A stretch of DNA of 64,000 nucleotides, taken from contig NZ_JACCGK010000013.1 of the NCBI RefSeq assembly GCF_013416325.1, forward strand, positions 1-64,000. Reading direction: 5' to 3'. The notes under the pieces were generated by a model, which was not told the origin of the DNA, ran no database searches, and saw only the letters and a program-made list of their open reading frames with translations. Positions 35,549 through 45,606 of this stretch are shown here, in pieces; within the stretch, counting starts at the first letter, position 1, and each line of letters starts with the position of its first letter. The position numbers and the translations under genes are program-made. The DNA is from Vreelandella sedimenti. GTDB lineage: Bacteria > Pseudomonadota > Gammaproteobacteria > Pseudomonadales > Halomonadaceae.

Positions 35549-37401
35549 ACGAAGCCGAATTCCGTGCAGAACAATTCAAAGCCCTCCATGCCGCCCATGC
35601 AGGGACGATCGACCCAAACGCTATCATCACTGGCATGCGTTTGGAAGACGGCTCCTACCACGTTCTGAGTCGCTTTGGCGATGATGTCTGGACTCTGCCC
35701 GACAGCCTTTTCCCTGCGGGAAAAAGAGATCACTTTAAGAAGCTCAATTTCTTAAATGTGCCTGTGCCGTTTCGGGAAATACTGCGAGCCTGCACGGCAC
35801 ATTACATCCTCAGCGGTATTGAAGGCCGCAGCCGCCCCAAAGGTGGCACGATATGCCTGTTCTTTATGAATACGACATCTTTCCTGACCTGGCTTCACGA
35901 CCAGCGTATAGCCAGTCTGAGCGACGTATCGCCGCTGATCGGACACCAATATGTGGAATTCTGCAAAGGGCTGAAGGGCCGAAAAGGGCGGCCCCTTTCA
36001 GGTGCAACGCTGTCTAGCCGTTTCGGCGCTGTAGAAACGCTCCATATCCTAAGTCAGAAGTCTGGTGATTCTATGCGGCATCCCTGGCCGGAATCGTCTG
36101 CTAGCCATCTGTCAGGGGTGACGGGGCAAGCCTCCTCTCGACTCCAAGAGGCTAGGACCGAAATCATCCCGGATGACATCCTGGGGCCGCTGTTCCAGTC
36201 GGCGGTTGAATGGCTGGACAAAGCCGATGAAATCATCAATCTCCGCACTCAGGTGGAAGGCTGGAAGTCAGAGGGGAAGAGCTGGGTGTTCATCGGACCG
36301 AGCTTAAAAAAAATCGGCTGGACGTTAGGCGGCATGCGCACAGCAGAGCAACACCTGCAAACGGCGTGCATGTGCATCATCTTGATCACAAGTGGTATCC
36401 GCGTATCCGAACTGTGCTCACTGGAAAATGAGTGCGCGGTCAAAACGCTGGATGAACAGGGTGACCCCTTTCACTGGATGCGTGGAACCTCTTACAAGAC
36501 GGGAGCAGGAACCTGTGAGTGGCTTGTGGCAGAGATTACTCACCGCGCCCTTGCAGTAGCTGAGCGCCTTGTGCATCCGCTGCAAGCCCGACTGGAGCAA
36601 AGTATTTTCGACCTCCAAACCGACAACCCGGAGCACCCCGATATCGTCAGAGTGAGGTGGCATTCTCATCGTTTATTCCTCGCGGTCTCAACGAATAAGG
36701 GAAACCGGATTAGAACGCATTCAAGCCATTCGATCACTAAACGCCTAAATATGTTTGCTGCCCAGTGTGGACTGGACTGGCGCTTTGCGTCGCATCAGTT
36801 CCGGCGCACTTTCGCGGTCTACGCGGCTCACAGCGCCTTTGGCGACCTTCGCTACCTGCGGGACCATTTCAAGCACTGGTCGCTAGACATGACCACGCTG
36901 TACGCTATGTCCCGGCTGCAAGATGCCGAGCTTTACGACAGCGTGGGTCTGGCTGCACTGAGCATCAAGACCGATCTTCTGGAGCACTGGCTGGAGCCCG
37001 ACGCAATTTTGACGGGGGGAGCTGCTGACCCAATCCGAGCCTTCCGCACAAAAAACGAAGCGTTGGTCACTAAGGGGGACCGTGCCGAGATGGCCAAAAC
37101 GATCAGCCCCTTAGTTCATCTGCGGGCTACTGGAGTCGCATGGTGTACCGCCGATACCGGAGGCTGTAACGGCGGGCAGGCCGTCGAAAAAACGCGTTGT
37201 GCTGACTGTGGCAATGCGGTCATCGATGACTCACGCAAATCTGTATGGCAGGATATTTATATCCAGCAGATTGAAATGCGCGACCTCATAGACATTGGAC
37301 CTGGAGGAACTGAGCGGGTCGAGCGTGACATTAAGCGCTGCGAGTCGGTCCTAAAGGGTCTTGGGGCAACTGAAGAGGATCTGGCTGATGTCGCAACCTG
37401 A
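35545..37401 (+). CDS. Third tyrosine recombinase of the Tn554-type cluster (TnpB-like)
   Basis: A 618-aa recombinase. Catalytic pattern: ITSGIRVSELCSLE (Arg), ASHQFRRTFAVYA (HxxR), FKHWSLDMTTLYAM (His/Trp and Tyr). A C-terminal Cys cluster (WCTADTGGCNGGQ, RCADCG) resembles the TnpB tail of Tn554. GTG 35545 overlaps the previous stop (GTGA) and follows GGAGG, so it is preferred over the frame opening at 35512. Its end overlaps the start of the TnpC-like gene. Confidence 0.82.
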   Translation: MNEAEFRAEQFKALHAAHAGTIDPNAIITGMRLEDGSYHVLSRFGDDVWTLPDSLFPAGKRDHFKKLNFLNVPVPFREILRACTAHYILSGIEGRSRPKGGTICLFFMNTTSFLTWLHDQRIASLSDVSPLIGHQYVEFCKGLKGRKGRPLSGATLSSRFGAVETLHILSQKSGDSMRHPWPESSASHLSGVTGQASSRLQEARTEIIPDDILGPLFQSAVEWLDKADEIINLRTQVEGWKSEGKSWVFIGPSLKKIGWTLGGMRTAEQHLQTACMCIILITSGIRVSELCSLENECAVKTLDEQGDPFHWMRGTSYKTGAGTCEWLVAEITHRALAVAERLVHPLQARLEQSIFDLQTDNPEHPDIVRVRWHSHRLFLAVSTNKGNRIRTHSSHSITKRLNMFAAQCGLDWRFASHQFRRTFAVYAAHSAFGDLRYLRDHFKHWSLDMTTLYAMSRLQDAELYDSVGLAALSIKTDLLEHWLEPDAILTGGAADPIRAFRTKNEALVTKGDRAEMAKTISPLVHLRATGVAWCTADTGGCNGGQAVEKTRCADCGNAVIDDSRKSVWQDIYIQQIEMRDLIDIGPGGTERVERDIKRCESVLKGLGATEEDLADVAT

Positions 37402-37828
37402 AGATACTTCCCAACCGCCTACGCGGGGCGAATTGACGGCAAAGGCCATACGCCAGGCCATTGTGCGGATAGAGAAAGGCCGCCCAAAGGTAGTAAAGCC
37501 GGGTCGCAAGCTCAGCATCCAGGCTGTGGCAGAAGAAGCAGGGGTCAGCAGAGCAACCATTCATAACAATCACCCTAATCTCGCAGAGCGTATCAGGGAA
37601 GCCGGAAATAAGGCTGTCCGGGCACAACGGGATGAAAAGAATATCGAAATCAAGGAGCTGAGAGCCAAGTACACCGCTCTCAGACAGGACTATATTCATA
37701 CCCGCGAACTAAACCAAGATATGGCTTCTGAAATGGCCTCACTCGTCGCTGAAAACCAGCGTCTGAGAGTAATTGTGGAGAACGAGAAAGTAGTCGGGTT
37801 CCCTTCGAAAAAACCTAGGACATCCTGA
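37388..37828 (+). CDS. TnpC-like accessory protein (DUF6262 type)
   Basis: A 146-aa protein. The N-terminal helix-turn-helix (LSIQAVAEEAGVSRATIHNN) is followed by a long coiled coil (ELRAKYTALRQDYIHTRELN and beyond) ending with a basic tail. This is the layout of Tn554 TnpC, which influences transposition frequency and orientation. The ATG overlaps the stop of the third recombinase by 14 bases. The four genes form one operon. Confidence 0.82.
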   Translation: MSQPEDTSQPPTRGELTAKAIRQAIVRIEKGRPKVVKPGRKLSIQAVAEEAGVSRATIHNNHPNLAERIREAGNKAVRAQRDEKNIEIKELRAKYTALRQDYIHTRELNQDMASEMASLVAENQRLRVIVENEKVVGFPSKKPRTS

Positions 37829-38158
37829 TCACCCTTAGTGTAATAAACACAATTGGGAGGCTGCTTTTGTCCGAAAGCGATAGCCAATTCGGCCAAAAGG
37901 AGCTGATATAAAAACGACCAAGAGCCAGAGCAGTAATAGGCGACTTGATCAGTGCCGTCTGAAACCACACAGTTGTGTGAATATGGTAAATTTTATAGGT
38001 AACCGCGACGAGTGGCTTAGAGCATCCAACTATGGTCGCGCTGGAAGTCTTTATCTAAACCAGGCGGTCTTAAATATAATCACCATCGTTTCGGAAGATT
38101 TTTATCTTAACGATACTAGTCACAAGGCGAACCCTAAACATCGAAGGAGTACCTATAT
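37829..38158. other. Probable right-end region of the Tn554-type element
   Basis: About 330 bases without a gene. GCTGCTTTTGTCCGAA at 37860 and TTCGGCCAAAAGGAGC at 37888 form a 16-bp inverted repeat with two mismatches. Tn554-type elements lack terminal repeats, so the exact end cannot be seen. Confidence 0.4.
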
Positions 38159-38482
38159 ATGCCATTTTTATCGCCTGATGCTTTGGCTATACTTCTCCCT
38201 CTCGGCATTCTTTTCGCCGCTCTCCTCTTGTTTGGAGCCGGCCTTGTATGGGCCCGCTACCGTGATCGTCAGATCGAAAGGCAAGACCGAGAAAAGTTGA
38301 TTCAAGCTATATTGGATCAGATCGAACCTTGGGCAGGCTCTCGATCCTCCGCCTGGGCATGGTATAAAACACACCCCATTTCTGCCCTCGGTGGACAGAC
38401 AGCTCAGCAACTAGTCTCTAAAGGGAGGACTCACGAGGTAATCGCTTACCTAGATCATATTCGCCAAGGCGGATATGCTTAA
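38159..38482 (+). CDS. Membrane-anchored MbcA/ParS/Xre-type antitoxin-domain protein
   Basis: A 107-aa protein. Residues 8-32 form one membrane helix (ALAILLPLGILFAALLLFGAG). After a charged linker, residues about 62-107 match the C-terminal DUF2384 toxin-binding motif: WAWYKTHPISALGGQTAQQLV, then GRTHEVIAYLDHIRQGGYA. No helix-turn-helix and no RES toxin next to it. Joining this domain to a membrane helix is unusual and suggests a function other than promoter-bound antitoxin. Confidence 0.6.
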   Translation: MPFLSPDALAILLPLGILFAALLLFGAGLVWARYRDRQIERQDREKLIQAILDQIEPWAGSRSSAWAWYKTHPISALGGQTAQQLVSKGRTHEVIAYLDHIRQGGYA

Positions 38483-38788
38483 TTCGGATAGAGATGCTAA
38501 CGATTTACTTGAGTGGGTCTTAGCTTTTTTACACTCATCAATGAAGATAGCATCGCCGCTGCTGGGCCTGAGTATATACGACAACATAACGCAATCAGCA
38601 TGATTGCTGCATTACAACGACGAATGAGTCTGTTCCCGCTGCTGTAATGTTCGTTTTGGGTTAATAGCAATTATGAAAGAGCATTCCTATTTCGGCCAGA
38701 GGCGATCTTTTAGTTAAAACCGATTTACCGTTACACTAATCGATAATTTTGGAGCGTAGTGGAGAATTAATCCGAATGCAGCGCTTTA
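38483..38788. other. Intergenic region
   Basis: About 305 bases between two accessory genes. No gene, repeat or clear promoter seen. Confidence 0.4.
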
Positions 38789-39457
38789 TTATGCGACCCC
38801 AAACCTCTCATATAGACCTTTAAGAGTGGCTTCAGTATGAGTCTCCTTGATGTAGCGCACGACCGGCTCAAATGGGTACCCCCATTGTTGAAAGTTGTAC
38901 CGGGTAGAACAGCTATCCCTGCGTTCAACTGGGTTGAAGCACTTGAAAAGAAATTGAAATATCTCGTCCCCATGTAGGCACCAGCGCTGTGAGGTCTGAG
39001 CCGAAGCAGGTGGGCAGCAAACAAGCGGACGGATTCTCACATTAGCTTCCACTATCCCTGTCTTTGCACAATTTTGCTTCACTTCATCTTGCAGTAATGG
39101 GAGGAACCGATCTATGACATCATTCAGTCGTTCTTCTGGGAATAAACCAGATCTTCGCAATATGGAAAACAATGTCGATGGGTCTTCTTTTAAAGCCCTA
39201 TTGAAGCCAATTGCATCAGTTTCACTCTTTACTTCGCATAAAATCAGGTCTGTTTCACCCTGTTTCATACCTAGGAATTCGGAAGGCTCAATCTGTCGTT
39301 CTGGCTCTGAATAGTATGGGTGGCGAACGGCAAGGCAGTCTACCTCAGTTCTTGCCTGTCCCCACTCGGGAGAATGAGCAATGAATCCAGTCGTAAAATA
39401 CCCGTTCAACCTCAGGTATAACTGAGTAAGAATCTCGTCTACATCGGACCTGTTCAT
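38789..39457 (-). CDS. Hypothetical protein, possibly PD-(D/E)XK nuclease-like
   Basis: A 222-aa soluble protein. Near the N terminus RTEVDCLAVRHPYY is followed about 35 residues later by GETDLILCEVKSE. The spaced Glu/Asp and E-V-K resemble the PD-(D/E)XK nuclease core (E...D...ExK) seen in restriction-like and repair proteins. The rest, including WCLHGDEIFQFLFKCF, is unassigned. It stands alone in an accessory stretch. The fold suggestion is tentative. Confidence 0.5.
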   Translation of the reverse strand: MNRSDVDEILTQLYLRLNGYFTTGFIAHSPEWGQARTEVDCLAVRHPYYSEPERQIEPSEFLGMKQGETDLILCEVKSETDAIGFNRALKEDPSTLFSILRRSGLFPEERLNDVIDRFLPLLQDEVKQNCAKTGIVEANVRIRPLVCCPPASAQTSQRWCLHGDEIFQFLFKCFNPVERRDSCSTRYNFQQWGYPFEPVVRYIKETHTEATLKGLYERFGVA

Positions 39458-39564
39458 ATTAATTCAATCACCAATATATAGGGCATAATGACGCCAGCAC
39501 GCTCAGCTTTGTAGTGAAGGCGAAGCCGCAACGGAAAAGCTGTCGCTGTGTTTAGTCTTCTTAG

Positions 39565-39753
39565 CTACAACAATATGTATAAGCCAGCACCCAAACAAAA
39601 AATGCTAATTATCCGCTGCGTCCACAAAGTGGATGTTAACGAGTTTGGATCTCGACCAGCCTTCAATATTTCGTTTAATGTACCTTGCACACGAAATGAC
39701 TGAACCCCGGCACTAAGACCTACAACTATCAAAATCACACCCAATATCGCCAT
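39565..39753 (-). CDS. Small membrane protein
   Basis: A 62-aa protein with two hydrophobic segments (AILGVILIVVGLSAGVQSF and IISIFCLGAGLYILL) around a short polar loop. No family recognised. It starts six bases after the stop of the similar small membrane protein at 39760, so the two form a transcription unit and may interact. Confidence 0.45.
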   Translation of the reverse strand: MAILGVILIVVGLSAGVQSFRVQGTLNEILKAGRDPNSLTSTLWTQRIISIFCLGAGLYILL

Positions 39754-39759
39754 GTTTCT

Positions 39760-39987
39760 TTACCTTTGAATCAAATAAATACCCAATGCAAATATGCCCA
39801 GCGAGAAAGCGAAGAGCCCAAGAAAATGCTCATTGATAACAGTTTTTGCAGACGGTTTATCAGAGGACATCTTGTTGATTTTTCGGAAAGTCATTAAGAA
39901 TCGTAAGTTCTGGATCAGGCCAATACTTCCGAAAATCACCAAGAAAATTCCAATGACATTTAACTTATGCGCGGTGTCTCTGTTCAT
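39760..39987 (-). CDS. Small membrane protein
   Basis: A 75-aa protein with two predicted helices (LNVIGIFLVIFGSIGLIQNL and FLGLFAFSLGIFALGIYLI) joined by a basic loop with FRKINKMSSDKPS. The topology resembles its downstream neighbour at 39565. No family recognised. The 280 bases before it (to 40268) hold no gene, only a hairpin at about 40209-40230. Confidence 0.45.
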   Translation of the reverse strand: MNRDTAHKLNVIGIFLVIFGSIGLIQNLRFLMTFRKINKMSSDKPSAKTVINEHFLGLFAFSLGIFALGIYLIQR

Positions 39988-40268
39988 GAGTTTCGCCTTG
40001 AATAATAACCCCAGCTTTCACGATTCTTGGGTGTTATTGGTTCACCAAGGTGGTTCATATCACTAATTTTTCGGCATCTCATGAACTCAAGAATAAATAG
40101 CACTCCAATCCTTTCAGTGCTCCGAGAAAGCCGGAGACGGGGACTCACCTAATCCCGACTGCGAATGGAGGCCGTTGCTCGCTAGTACTTCCCGGCTTGG
40201 CTCAGGCTCAGCGCGCTTCTCTTAGAAGCGTGCGCAGTATCGATTTGACCTAGTCTCGCACCGTTCAC

Positions 40269-41162
40269 CTAGCCCTTGTATTTGAAAGCCTCAACAAACG
40301 CCGAAAAGGCGGGTGAGGACTGTCGCCTGTTAGGGTAATACAGGTGAAACCCAGAGAAATATGGAGACCAATCCGTCAGTACTTTCCTGAGTCTGCCATC
40401 GGCCAGGTAGGGTTCGGCCAGATCCTCGGGAACGTAAGCCAGACCAATCCCTTCCACCGCTGCATTGAGTACGTGGACAGTGCTGTTGAAGACAAGCTGC
40501 CCCTGACCCTTTACGGTGAACTCCTTGCCGTCCTTTGCAAATTCCCACGCGTAAATCGCGCCATCGGGTCTGTGGCGAATGTCCACACAGGCATGATTTG
40601 TCAGGTCATAGGGCGTTTCGGGTTCGGAATATCGCTTGAAATAATCCGGTGAACCCACCACCACCAAACGCATATCCGGGCCGAGAGGAATGGCTATCAT
40701 GTCCTGACTGATCGCCTCGCCCAGACGTATGCCGGCATCGAACCGTTCTCTCACCACGTTGGTAAACCCGTAGTCCACGTAAAGCTCGATGGTGACGTCT
40801 GGATAGTTTTCCAGGAACTCCGCCAGTCTGGGCCGCAGGCACAGCTCAATCTGGTCATCCGTGCAGGAGATACGGATGGTCCCCGCCGGCTTGTCACGCA
40901 GTTCGCCCAGTGCCTCCACCTCCATGGCAATCTGATCGAAGAGTGGCGTGAGAGACTGTATCAGCCGCTCGCCCGCTTCCGTTGGCGCGACATTCCGGGT
41001 CGTCCGTGTCAGTAATCGCAGTCCCAGCCGTTCCTCCAGTGCTTTCATCCGGTGGCTCAGCGCGGACGGCGTAATGCCGATCCTGGCGGCCGCTTTGGTA
41101 AAGCTCTGGTCTTGCGCAATGGCGAGAAAAGCCTGTAGGTCGTCAACTTTCGGATGTGTCAT
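40269..41162 (-). CDS. LysR family transcriptional regulator
   Basis: A 297-aa regulator. N-terminal helix-turn-helix LQAFLAIAQDQSFTKAAARIG with the family's SALSHRMKALEERLGLRLLTRTTR; effector domain from about residue 90. Closest by eye to the AaeR/PA-type LysRs that control exporters and oxidoreductases. Divergent from the MFS exporter gene at 41297, with a 134-bp shared promoter region, so it very likely regulates that gene and perhaps the whole plus-strand block to 47885. Confidence 0.92.
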   Translation of the reverse strand: MTHPKVDDLQAFLAIAQDQSFTKAAARIGITPSALSHRMKALEERLGLRLLTRTTRNVAPTEAGERLIQSLTPLFDQIAMEVEALGELRDKPAGTIRISCTDDQIELCLRPRLAEFLENYPDVTIELYVDYGFTNVVRERFDAGIRLGEAISQDMIAIPLGPDMRLVVVGSPDYFKRYSEPETPYDLTNHACVDIRHRPDGAIYAWEFAKDGKEFTVKGQGQLVFNSTVHVLNAAVEGIGLAYVPEDLAEPYLADGRLRKVLTDWSPYFSGFHLYYPNRRQSSPAFSAFVEAFKYKG

Positions 41163-41296
41163 TACTGAATTTTTCTCACAAGTTCATAAACATTCTACCC
41201 ACTAATCAAAACGGCAGCTCCGTGTCAACATTTGTTGGCTAAGAATAGGTCCTCCGAGATTGACCTGCACCATTGACTGCTTGAGGGAAGACGGTT

Positions 41297-42517
41297 TTGA
41301 GCACACAAGCCTTTGACAAACTCGATAGCGAAAGCCTCGTCCAGTATGAGACCCAGGCTCAGCCCGCTTATTGGAGCGGCGTTTTTGCGATGACCCTCTG
41401 CGTATTTGCGTTGATCGCCTCCGAATTCATGCCGGTTAGCCTGCTGACGCCAATTGCCGGCGAACTCCGCGTCACCGAGGGTCTGGCAGGCTATGGTATT
41501 GCCATCTCCGGGGCCTTTGCGGTCTTTACCAGCCTTTCGATTTCCAGGCTCGTCGGTGACATGGACCGGAAGACCCTGCTGCTTGGGCTGACGGCGCTGA
41601 TGAGCGTGTCCGGGCTGATCGTTGGGCTGGCGACCAGCTATACGATGTACATGATCGGTCGGGCGCTGATTGGTGTGGTTGTGGGCGGCTTCTGGTCCAT
41701 GTCGGCGGCAGTAGCCATGCGACTGGTGCCATCTGACAGTGTACCGAAGGCGCTTGCAATCTTTAACGGCGGCAATGCGCTCGCCGTTGTAGTGGCGGCT
41801 CCGCTGGGAAGCTATCTGGGCGGGGTCATCGGCTGGCGTGGGGCGTTCTTTTGCCTGATTCCAGTGGCGCTGATTGCCTTTGTCTGGCAGTGGATCAGTC
41901 TGCCATCCATGAAGGGCGCTAAACGTGAGAACGGTGCTGGCAACATATTTACGCTGTTGAAGAATCCATTGGTTCTTCTGGGCATGCTGGCTGTCGGTAT
42001 ATTCTTCATGGGCCAGTTCGCACTGTTCACCTATGTTCGCCCCTTCCTGGAAACCGTCACTGACGTTGATGTGCCGACGCTTTCATCGATCTTGTTTGTG
42101 CTGGGTATCGCCGGTTTGGTAGGCACCACGCTCATCGGGAGATTCCTAAAAGGGGGCATGTATCGAACCCTGGTTGTTATTCCGCTGTTAATGGCGGCCA
42201 TCGCGTTGGTGTTGATCGCCTTCGGTGACTCGGTCGCCGTGGCATTTGTAATGCTGGGTTTCTGGGGGCTGGTGGCCACTGCGGCACCAGTGGGTTGGTG
42301 GGCGTGGCTCGCTAAATCAGTTCCGGAAAGCGCCGAAGCCGGCGGTGGCCTGATGGTGGCGGTTATTCAGTTATCCATCGCGCTTGGCTCAACCATCGGG
42401 GGCATTCTTTTTGATGGCGGCGGCTATCAAACCACATTTGTCGCCAGTGCTGCATTACTGCTGATCGCGTCGGTGATGGCATTTGCAGCCTCACGTGCGG
42501 CGCGATCGTTCATTTAA
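41297..42517 (+). CDS. MFS transporter (DHA1 family, AraJ/YdhP-like)
   Basis: A 406-aa twelve-helix permease. Landmarks are FALIASEFMPVSLLTPIAGEL in helix 1, the motif-A equivalent SISRLVGDMDRKTLLLGL, motif C GRALIGVVVGGFWSM and the second-half VGWWAWLAKSVPESAEAGGG typical of sugar-efflux-like DHA1 members. It likely exports a small organic compound by proton antiport. It begins with TTG, preceded by GAGGGA. Divergent LysR upstream; the hydrolase follows after 14 bases, so the genes are an operon. Confidence 0.9.
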   Translation: MSTQAFDKLDSESLVQYETQAQPAYWSGVFAMTLCVFALIASEFMPVSLLTPIAGELRVTEGLAGYGIAISGAFAVFTSLSISRLVGDMDRKTLLLGLTALMSVSGLIVGLATSYTMYMIGRALIGVVVGGFWSMSAAVAMRLVPSDSVPKALAIFNGGNALAVVVAAPLGSYLGGVIGWRGAFFCLIPVALIAFVWQWISLPSMKGAKRENGAGNIFTLLKNPLVLLGMLAVGIFFMGQFALFTYVRPFLETVTDVDVPTLSSILFVLGIAGLVGTTLIGRFLKGGMYRTLVVIPLLMAAIALVLIAFGDSVAVAFVMLGFWGLVATAAPVGWWAWLAKSVPESAEAGGGLMVAVIQLSIALGSTIGGILFDGGGYQTTFVASAALLLIASVMAFAASRAARSFI

Positions 42518-42531
42518 CGAAACGAGAGGAA

Positions 42532-43566
42532 ATGATTGTGAAGAAACTGCTTTTATTAGTTGGTCTGTTGACGGTTTCAGCCTCAACCCTGGGAGAAGAC
42601 GCCATGCCAGCGGATGCCGACAATTTTTACCAAAGCGATAGCGTCACTGTCGAGAAGGTCAGGTTCGATAATCAGTACCAGATGGAGATCGTCGGGAACC
42701 TCGTTGTGCCAAACGACATGGACAAGAGTGACCATAACCCTGCCATTATCGTTGGCCATCCGATGGGCGCGGTGAAGGAGCAAAGCTCCATGCTCTACGC
42801 CCAGAAACTGGCAGAGCAGGGCTTTGTCACCCTGGCGATAGATTTGCCTTTCTGGGGCGAAAGCGAAGGGCAGCCTCGCAACCTCGTCGCGCCGGATATG
42901 TACGCCGATGCGTTCAGCGCGGCGGTGAATTACCTGGGTACACAGACCTTCGTTGATCGTGACCGTATTGGCGTGCTGGGCATCTGCGGCAGCGGTGGCT
43001 TTGCCATCAGTGCCGCCAAGATTGATCCCCGCCTGAAAGCCATTGCCACCGTAAGCATGTACGACATGGGCGCGGTCACCCGCAATGGGCTGGAACATTC
43101 GCAAACCTTGGAGCAGCGCAAAGCGCTGATCGAAACGGCAGCGGAACAACGCTACAGCGAGTTCACCTCCGGCGAGGGCCAGTTCCTGAATTACCTCCCG
43201 GAACAACTGGATGAAAACGCCGACCCCGTGACACGTGAGTTCTGGGAGTTCTATCGCACAGAGCGTGGCATTCACATCCCCGAAGGCCGGACACTGGAAC
43301 TGACGCAAAACCGCATGCTCACCAGCGAAGTCCGGTTCATGAACTTCTATCCGTTCAACGATATCGAGACGATCTCTCCGCGCCCTTTGCTGTTCATCGC
43401 CGGCGACCAAGCCCATTCGCGGGAGTTCAGTGAGGACGCCTATGAGCGGGCGGCGGAACCGAAAGAGCTTTACTGGGTAGAAGGCGCCGGGCACGTTGAC
43501 CTGTACGACCGCATGAGCCTCATCCCGTGGGACAAGCTCACGTCCTTTTTCCGGCAACACCTTTAA
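42532..43566 (+). CDS. Exported alpha/beta hydrolase (dienelactone-hydrolase-like)
   Basis: A 344-aa protein with a signal peptide (KKLLLLVGLLTVSASTLG). The alpha/beta-hydrolase core has the nucleophile elbow GICGSGG, with Cys as nucleophile as in dienelactone hydrolases, IVGHPMGAVKEQSS for the oxyanion region, an Asp in FIAGDQ and the catalytic His in GAGHVDLYD near the C terminus. It would act in the periplasm on an ester or lactone. ATG with GAGAGGAAA upstream. A long frame on the opposite strand is a GC-rich shadow. Confidence 0.85.
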   Translation: MIVKKLLLLVGLLTVSASTLGEDAMPADADNFYQSDSVTVEKVRFDNQYQMEIVGNLVVPNDMDKSDHNPAIIVGHPMGAVKEQSSMLYAQKLAEQGFVTLAIDLPFWGESEGQPRNLVAPDMYADAFSAAVNYLGTQTFVDRDRIGVLGICGSGGFAISAAKIDPRLKAIATVSMYDMGAVTRNGLEHSQTLEQRKALIETAAEQRYSEFTSGEGQFLNYLPEQLDENADPVTREFWEFYRTERGIHIPEGRTLELTQNRMLTSEVRFMNFYPFNDIETISPRPLLFIAGDQAHSREFSEDAYERAAEPKELYWVEGAGHVDLYDRMSLIPWDKLTSFFRQHL

Positions 43567-43748
43567 TCAGCCCGTTCTCAAGGCATGGATCGAGCTAATC
43601 CGATCAGATCAGATCGATGAAATAATGAACCTTATCGTTGACAAGAAAGTCCGCTAACGCTTTGTCATCGACATGAACGCGGCTTGAGTGCCGCCAATTC
43701 GGGGCCGTGCACGGCGGCCTATTTCAACATCAGCAAAGGAGAGTCCCC

Positions 43749-44219
43749 ATGAAAGTCCAGGCCTCTATCGTGATCGCGTCCCTGACCTTGGCCGGCAGCG
43801 CCTTTGCCCAAGACATGCAGGTTTTCGAGAACGGTAGCCGCGAAGGCAGGATCGGCTCGGAGGAATATTTCACCGGCACCGCCTACGTGGAGCCGGTCTT
43901 CTCGGCCAAAGAGCCCTTCCAGTCCAACGCCGGCAAGGTGATCTTCCTGCCCGGCGCGCGCTCGAACTGGCACACCCATCCCGCCGGACAGTTCCTGATC
44001 GTGACCGGTGGTACCGGCTGGGTACAGCAGGAAGGCGAAGGGAAGCAGGTCATGCAACCCGGCGACGTGGTCTGGACCCCACCGGGCGTGAGGCACTGGC
44101 ACGGCGCGACTGATACCACGGCGGTTACGCATTTCGCTATCCAGCAACTCGAGGACGGCGAGAACGTCATCTGGATGGAGCCGGTCACCGACGAGCAGTA
44201 TGCGGGAAATCTGGAGTGA
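43749..44219 (+). CDS. Exported cupin-domain protein
   Basis: A 156-aa single-domain cupin with a signal peptide ([20 protein letters not shown]). Cupin motif 1 is [21 protein letters not shown] and motif 2 [17 protein letters not shown]; the His residues (HTH, H) bind metal. Related proteins are carboxymuconolactone-decarboxylase-associated or quercetinase-like. The start at 43749 follows AAAGGAGAG. Between hydrolase and aldo/keto reductase, it is probably part of the same stress or detoxification operon. Confidence 0.85.
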   Translation: MKVQASIVIASLTLAGSAFAQDMQVFENGSREGRIGSEEYFTGTAYVEPVFSAKEPFQSNAGKVIFLPGARSNWHTHPAGQFLIVTGGTGWVQQEGEGKQVMQPGDVVWTPPGVRHWHGATDTTAVTHFAIQQLEDGENVIWMEPVTDEQYAGNLE

Positions 44220-44301
44220 AGCACTTCTCTCTCAAGACTTGGAGCCTCCGGTAATGCCAGAGCGGTCCATACCTTGATTGATTGGGGCCATGAAAATGTA
44301 G

Positions 44302-45576
<1,275 letters not shown>

Positions 45577-45606
45577 GAAGCCGCGACCGCTCGAGGAGAA
45601 CGCAAC

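Noticed and set aside
32782..37828. Reading the recombinase cluster as a RIT (recombinase in trio) element
   Set aside because: The recombinases are larger than usual RIT proteins, have Cys-rich tails, and a TnpC-like gene follows, which fits Tn554-type elements better.
40209..40230. Hairpin GCGCGCTTCT / AGAAGCGTGC after the LysR gene
   Set aside because: One mismatch and no T run in the LysR direction, so a terminator cannot be supported.
42583..43560. 325-codon frame antisense to the exported hydrolase
   Set aside because: It is a shadow frame in GC-rich coding DNA; the plus-strand gene has a signal peptide, a catalytic triad and a ribosome site.
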